From the NCBI GenBank assembly GCA_003559585.1, contig PWKX01000176.1:1-7119 (forward strand): 7,119 nucleotides of DNA, in the 5' to 3' direction. Below the pieces are notes generated by a model. That model saw nothing but the letters and a program-made list of their open reading frames with translations, made no database searches and was not told the origin of the DNA. The stretch is from Mollicutes bacterium. GTDB taxonomy: Bacteria > Bacillota_I > Bacilli_A > Izemoplasmatales > Izemoplasmataceae. This document shows positions 6,940 to 7,119 of this stretch, one piece after another. Position numbers and translations under genes: made by a program. Within the stretch, counting starts at the first letter, position 1, and the number at the start of each line of letters is the position of its first letter.

Positions 6940-6944
6940 CCTCC
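6940..6944 (-). promoter_or_regulatory. Ribosome binding site of the small membrane-protein gene
   Basis: On the minus strand GGAGG lies 6 bases before the ATG at 6933 and selects this start codon. Confidence 0.8.
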
Positions 6945-6959
6945 GCTTACCCTTTTACA

Positions 6960-6993
6960 ATCATATCATACCATAAAAATAATAAAATTTAAA
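6960..6993 (-). promoter_or_regulatory. Candidate promoter of the small membrane-protein gene
   Basis: On the minus strand two overlapping TATGAT boxes (6960-6970) lie just upstream of the RBS. The outer one (6965-6970) is 17 bases from TTTAAA (6988-6993), a weak -35 with four of six matches. The surrounding DNA is nearly all A/T, so chance matches are easy. Confidence 0.4.
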
Positions 6994-7062
6994 TAAAAAT
7001 TTATTTAAAATAATAAAAAATAAAAAAAACTAAGATTTAAATAAATAAAATATAATAAATAT
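6973..7062. other. Near-pure A/T tract with a palindrome
   Basis: Positions 6973-7029 contain no G or C, and 7030-7062 only two. Within it TTTAAATAAA (6988-6997) and TTTATTTAAA (7000-7009) form a 10-bp inverted repeat with a 2-base spacer. The tract lies upstream of the small membrane-protein gene and could act as a UP-element-like or curved promoter region; this is inference. Confidence 0.5.
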
Positions 7063-7119
7063 GAATTTAATGGTTAACCGTTTAGTGTATTGGCATTTGA
7101 TTTCTAACCTAGTGCTGTG
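7061..7119 (+). CDS. Possible start of a gene cut by the window edge
   Basis: An ATG at 7061 (or 7070) opens a frame that stays open to the edge, giving about 19 residues beginning MNLMVNRLVYWH. There is no Shine-Dalgarno sequence. A TATAAT at 7051-7056 is close enough that a transcript could begin near the ATG, but no -35 box accompanies it. The opposite strand is also open from the edge down to a TAG at 7030-7032, so the tail of a minus-strand gene is an equal alternative. Confidence 0.15.
   Translation, partial: MNLMVNRLVYWHLISNLVL

Noticed and set aside
7061..7119. tRNA-like look of the right edge (TTTAATGGTTAA resembles a D arm)
   Set aside because: No matching acceptor or anticodon stem can be formed with the bases available, and the 5' side is pure A/T.

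Overview
The window comes from a low-GC, Gram-positive-type genome. All three genes start with strong Shine-Dalgarno sequences (AGGAGG or GGAGG), the intergenic DNA is very AT-rich, terminators are intrinsic stem-loops, and the two large proteins are lipoproteins with a lipobox but are otherwise very acidic. A mollicute-related or other low-GC Firmicute lineage (Acholeplasma, Izemoplasma or Haloplasma-like), possibly marine, is my inference from style; no marker gene proves it. Every Trp is TGG and no in-frame TGA occurs, so the window cannot say whether TGA is a stop.

Layout. Positions 55-2994 and 3520-6450 (+) hold two tandem paralogous genes for 979- and 976-residue lipoproteins. Both share one architecture: lipoprotein signal peptide, Asp-rich linker, three Ig-like beta-sandwich repeats, then a peptide/nickel-type (OppA, SBP_bac_5) solute-binding domain with a heptad-patterned helical hairpin inserted in its C-terminal part. 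They are gap-free and about 75% identical by hand count over residues 1-850. Each ends at its own strong hairpin terminator (3043-3081 and 6473-6519). The 525-base gap between them holds the first terminator, roughly 350 bases of AT-rich DNA with no convincing gene, and a candidate promoter followed directly by a hairpin in the leader of the second gene. Converging on the second gene is a small minus-strand gene (6559-6933) for an unrecognised four-helix membrane protein with its own terminator, RBS and plausible promoter. The right end is an almost pure A/T tract, then a short open frame cut by the window edge.

How they work together. The two large proteins would be lipid-anchored receptors on the outer face of the membrane, lifting a solute-binding domain away from the surface on an Ig stalk and passing a peptide or similar ligand to an ABC permease. 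No permease or ATPase gene lies in the window, so they look like stand-alone, separately transcribed receptors for a transporter encoded elsewhere, or receptors with another role. Nothing links the small membrane protein to them beyond position. I do not see a defence system, CRISPR array, mobile element or RNA gene. The most unusual content is the receptor architecture and its tandem duplication.
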